A stretch of DNA of 48,834 nt from a bacterium c-19 (lineage in GTDB: Bacteria > Bacillota_I > Bacilli_A > Erysipelotrichales > Erysipelotrichaceae): NCBI GenBank assembly GCA_009917405.1, contig QZED01000011.1, forward strand, positions 1-48,834, given 5' to 3'. Shown here one piece after another: positions 46,304-48,834 of this stretch (the stretch's first letter is position 1; each line of letters starts with the position of its first letter). The notes beneath the pieces were generated by a model. It had not been told where the DNA came from, ran no database searches, and saw only the letters and a list, made by a program, of their open reading frames with translations. The position numbers and the translations under genes are program-made.

Positions 46304-47200
46304 TTAAATCGTATCTTTAATAAAGAATTTTTGAATCACGATATTTTGTATCACACGTGCCAATGAGGAAATCAACCAATAGAATGACATGGATAACGGC
46401 CAGTTGATCGCAAATACACAGATCATTGCCAAACTGACATACATCATCATATTCATGGAGTTTGCCATCCCGTTTCCTTGTTTCGGGTTTGCATATTCCT
46501 TACGTTTTACATTGCTGTGCTTTTCGCGGTATTTCTGCATCCATTGCGGAAATTTCATTGATATAAATTGGAATAGTGCCATCAGTAAGAAAATCACAAT
46601 GTATATCCATTGTCCATTTTGAATTCCCCACATCGGTGTTTCGGTCAAATTGATATTAAGAAATGATCCTTCTACAACTGCTTGTGCTCGCTGTGTTGCC
46701 TGATAAACACCTAAAATAATCGGAAATTGTAGGAATGTTACTAAAATCGTACCAAACGGATTGATTTTATATTTGGAATACAGTTGCTGCATCTCCTGTG
46801 CCTGCATCATTTTAGAGCGATCGTCTGTTTTTCCGGCATATTTATTTTGAATTTTTTGCATCTCCGGCTGAATCATCTGCATTCTTTGCGCCGATACTTG
46901 TGATTTAATCGTAAAAGCTGCCGTCACAAACTGAAGCAACAATGTTACTACGATAATACCGACACCGGCATCGCTGTATTGTGCAATCAAATTGATCAGC
47001 TGTGCTATCGGCCATACGATAATACCGTCAAACCATCCTAAGCTCATTTGTGATCCGAATGATGTGTTTAAACCGATCAGTTTTTCAGCATATACTTTTC
47101 CTGTTTCCGGATCTCGCGGACTTGAACAGGCAGCCAGTACTACAAGTACGAAAATTGTCATCATCATTAATTTTCGTTTGTCTTTAAAAAATTGTGTCAT
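46304..47200 (-). CDS. yidC: Membrane protein insertase YidC (SpoIIIJ/OxaA)
   Basis: A 298-residue YidC of the Gram-positive type: lipoprotein signal with lipobox VLAACSS (C25), five membrane helices, the cytoplasmic loop with MIQPEMQKIQNKY and a positively charged insertase groove. It inserts membrane proteins with or without SecYEG and is needed for sigma-G activation in Bacillus. ATG 47200 follows GAGGAG; a longer reading to 47230 lacks homology. Follows rnpA by 29 bases. Confidence 0.95.
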   Translation of the reverse strand: MTQFFKDKRKLMMMTIFVLVVLAACSSPRDPETGKVYAEKLIGLNTSFGSQMSLGWFDGIIVWPIAQLINLIAQYSDAGVGIIVVTLLLQFVTAAFTIKSQVSAQRMQMIQPEMQKIQNKYAGKTDDRSKMMQAQEMQQLYSKYKINPFGTILVTFLQFPIILGVYQATQRAQAVVEGSFLNINLTETPMWGIQNGQWIYIVIFLLMALFQFISMKFPQWMQKYREKHSNVKRKEYANPKQGNGMANSMNMMMYVSLAMICVFAINWPLSMSFYWLISSLARVIQNIVIQKFFIKDTI

Positions 47201-47229
47201 TTGTTTTCTCCTCGCTTCTTTCGCTACCA

Positions 47230-47556
47230 CTATATTTTAACTTTTTTATAGAGCGTTTCCAAGCATTTTTTATTTTTTTGATAGTTTTCTTTTAAATAAT
47301 TTTGACGAACTAAGATAATGGAATCAAATTTTTCATCAAAATTATAAATTTCTGTACACATCATCCGCACCTGTCGTTTTACTTTATTGCGGATATGCGC
47401 TTTTCCCAGTTTCTTTCCGGCAGAGATGCCGATACGGGCATGATCTTCTTTACGCGGCTTTATATATAAGGTAAAGGAAGGGCAGGAATAAAATCGTTTA
47501 TAATTCATAATATCGGGAAATTCATCATTTTTCCGAACACGATATTCTCGCTTCAT
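47230..47556 (-). CDS. rnpA: Ribonuclease P protein component
   Basis: Protein subunit of RNase P, which matures tRNA 5' ends. The 108-residue protein has the RNR motif region ISAGKKLGKAHIRNKVKRQVR. ATG 47556 is preceded by GGAGGAA; a longer reading to 47601 lies upstream of that site. Second gene of the rpmH operon. Confidence 0.93.
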   Translation of the reverse strand: MKREYRVRKNDEFPDIMNYKRFYSCPSFTLYIKPRKEDHARIGISAGKKLGKAHIRNKVKRQVRMMCTEIYNFDEKFDSIILVRQNYLKENYQKNKKCLETLYKKVKI

Positions 47557-47641
47557 GGATGTTCCTCCTATTCTGTTTATCCTTATATTATATAAAGTCA
47601 TTTTCAGCTTATGTTTTCTGACTTTATTTATTCGCTTCTAC

Positions 47642-47664
47642 AAAAAAACACTCGATGCCGAGTG
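47642..47664 (-). terminator. Hairpin with T-run between rpmH and rnpA
   Basis: On the minus strand CACTCG pairs with CGAGTG around GCAT, followed by seven Ts. It lies 4 bases after the rpmH stop and may reduce read-through, so rpmH is made in excess of rnpA. Confidence 0.75.
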
Positions 47665-47668
47665 ATTT

Positions 47669-47803
47669 TTAAGCTGATAACACTTTTCTACCTTTACTAC
47701 GGCGACGTGCTAAAACTCTACGTCCACCCACAGTTGCCATTCTGGCTCTGAAACCATGAGTTTTTTGATGTTTTCTTTTGCTCGGTTGATATGTTCTTTT
47801 CAC
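47669..47803 (-). CDS. rpmH: 50S ribosomal protein L34
   Basis: A 44-residue ribosomal protein starting at [24 protein letters not shown]...[18 protein letters not shown] pattern, matching L34 over its full length. AGGAGG lies 8 bases before the GTG. As usual it is the gene next to the replication origin, transcribed away from it. Confidence 0.97.
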   Translation of the reverse strand: MKRTYQPSKRKHQKTHGFRARMATVGGRRVLARRRSKGRKVLSA

Positions 47804-47944
47804 AAGAAACACCTCCTTATACATCTTTTTACATTAATTGAGCATGCTCGTAAATTATACAAAATAACCTACTGTGTGTCAATAAAATTTGTTGAATTCC
47901 TATGATTTATTTAGTGAAAAAAATTGATGTTTCCGTCATTTTAT

Positions 47945-48235
47945 TGTGGATAACTCAAAAATATTGATTCCTTTATTTAGATTTCTTATTAGATAACAAA
48001 TGATATTTCAAGGTTTTCCACGCAGTTTACCACTTTTTTTTAATTATCTTTTCCACAGTATGAGGATAAGTGGCAAAAGGTTATTTTATGCTGCTATTAT
48101 AGGGTCTATGACTATTTTTTTATGTGGATAATTAGTTTAATATACAGATTTTTTCCGTTTATCCACCGTCGTTATTATCCACAACGAATGTTATCCACAA
48201 TCAGTAATGTGGAAAAGTATTAAAATTGTGGAAAA
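47945..48235. other. oriC: Replication origin DnaA-box cluster (oriC)
   Basis: DnaA boxes TTATCCACA or its complement: perfect copies at 47945-47953 (minus), 48123-48131 (minus), 48175-48183 (plus) and 48191-48199 (plus); near copies at 48049-48057 (TTTTCCACA), 48159-48167 (TTATCCACC), 48208-48216 and 48227-48235 (TGTGGAAAA). Together with the adjacent rpmH this marks the chromosomal origin. AT-rich stretches around 48240-48430 could be the unwinding element. Confidence 0.88.
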
Positions 48236-48834
48236 CTTTATTAATAAATTTATGCTTTTTCGTTTAACGAAATCACTCGATTCCTACTTCAGCTATGACC
48301 AAAGTATCTTTAAGCGTTGATTTTGTATGTTGTTCATAATCTGTTTTGATGACTTTTATTTAATATTATGGTTGTTTTTTATCGTTGCTTTATTTATTTT
48401 ATATTTCAATTTTTCATAGATTCTTCTTAGATTCATTATTTATAACACCGCTTTTATCACAGCTCACGAAAAATATACGGCGGTTTTTTTATGAATTTTG
48501 TTTAGAAATCATTTCCCCTGAAGTGAAAAGTTAAATTCTACTTCAAAAAGCACATAAAAATAAGTAGAATTTACTGTTACAAAAAGAAAGCAGATAGACA
48601 GGACTAGGATATATCAAGAAAAAAGTCTTGTGGATTTTAGTTTTTCAGTTATAATGTATATGTAGATAAGTCAAAAAAGGGCATAACGAAAACAGGTAGA
48701 AAAAGCAGTTCAAAAATTTATGAAAAACTTAATTCCACCTTGTTGAAGTGAATAGACTAAGTGGGCTGACAGCCAATTTTTCTTATCTATTTCTTGATGA
48801 GATAGGGTTTTAATATAACCTTATCTTTGTCAAT
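48236..48834. other. Gene-free tail after oriC
   Basis: No ORF. Contains an 11-bp inverted repeat AAATTCTACTT/AAGTAGAATTT (about 48533-48572), a promoter at 48628-48655, and a structured leader with CCACCTTG/CTAAGTGG and GATAGGGTT/AACCTTATC hairpins (about 48735-48820). dnaA, normally within a few hundred bases of this side of the origin, must start beyond the window. Confidence 0.5.
48628..48655 (+). promoter_or_regulatory. Promoter in the oriC-distal tail
   Basis: TTGTGG (48628-48633), 16-bp spacer, TATAAT (48650-48655). It points out of the window and could drive dnaA or an unknown gene with a leader of at least 170 nt. Confidence 0.5.

Overview
The window reads as the origin-proximal part of a low-GC, spore-forming Firmicute chromosome, most likely a member of the Erysipelotrichia. 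The taxon is inferred from gene content, not measured. Supporting signs are the rpmH-rnpA-yidC-jag block beside a cluster of DnaA boxes at the right end, sporulation genes yabP-yabQ next to divIC, a darA-type c-di-AMP receptor, and an rnmV-ksgA-ispE cluster behind a 3D-domain lipoprotein gene.

Layout. Positions 1-4.7 kb are a visibly more AT-rich accessory island. It carries a serine recombinase lacking its catalytic N-terminus, an orphan nucleotidyltransferase, a probable type I toxin-antitoxin locus, a small structured RNA gene, and about 900 bp of near-palindromic sites spaced about 60 bp apart. Core sequence starts at 4.76 kb with yabP-yabQ-divIC. From 6.3 to 9.0 kb lies an agr-like quorum-sensing locus: response regulator and kinase are intact, the agrB promoter with a LytTR-type repeat pair is intact, but agrB is broken by two stop codons and a frameshift. 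From 9.2 to 13.5 kb is a run of small lipoprotein and membrane-protein genes of unknown function, including one dead remnant. From 13.8 to 18.9 kb is a ytr-like operon (two ATPase/permease pairs around a GntR-type repressor) with a matching operator. Then come a histidine phosphatase, darA, purD-fhs and an LCP-family cell-wall ligase gene.

From 25.2 kb onward nearly everything is on the minus strand: the ispE-ksgA-rnmV cluster, a 3D-domain lipoprotein, a possible regulatory RNA with four C-rich loops between the last two, an M50 protease, and the purine operon purE-purL-purF-purM-purN-purH. That operon is preceded by a 230-nt leader with two tiny ORFs and a weak terminator hairpin. Next are a 1,825-residue surface protein and the jag-yidC-rnpA-rpmH block running away from the DnaA-box cluster. 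dnaA itself is not inside the window.

Functionally, the pur operon, purD and fhs together cover much of de novo IMP synthesis and its formyl-THF supply; purB, purC and purK are not here. jag, yidC, rnpA and rpmH form the usual translation and membrane-insertion block at the origin. The most unusual sequence is the 3.0-4.5 kb non-coding stretch and the candidate C-rich RNA at 27.6-27.9 kb.
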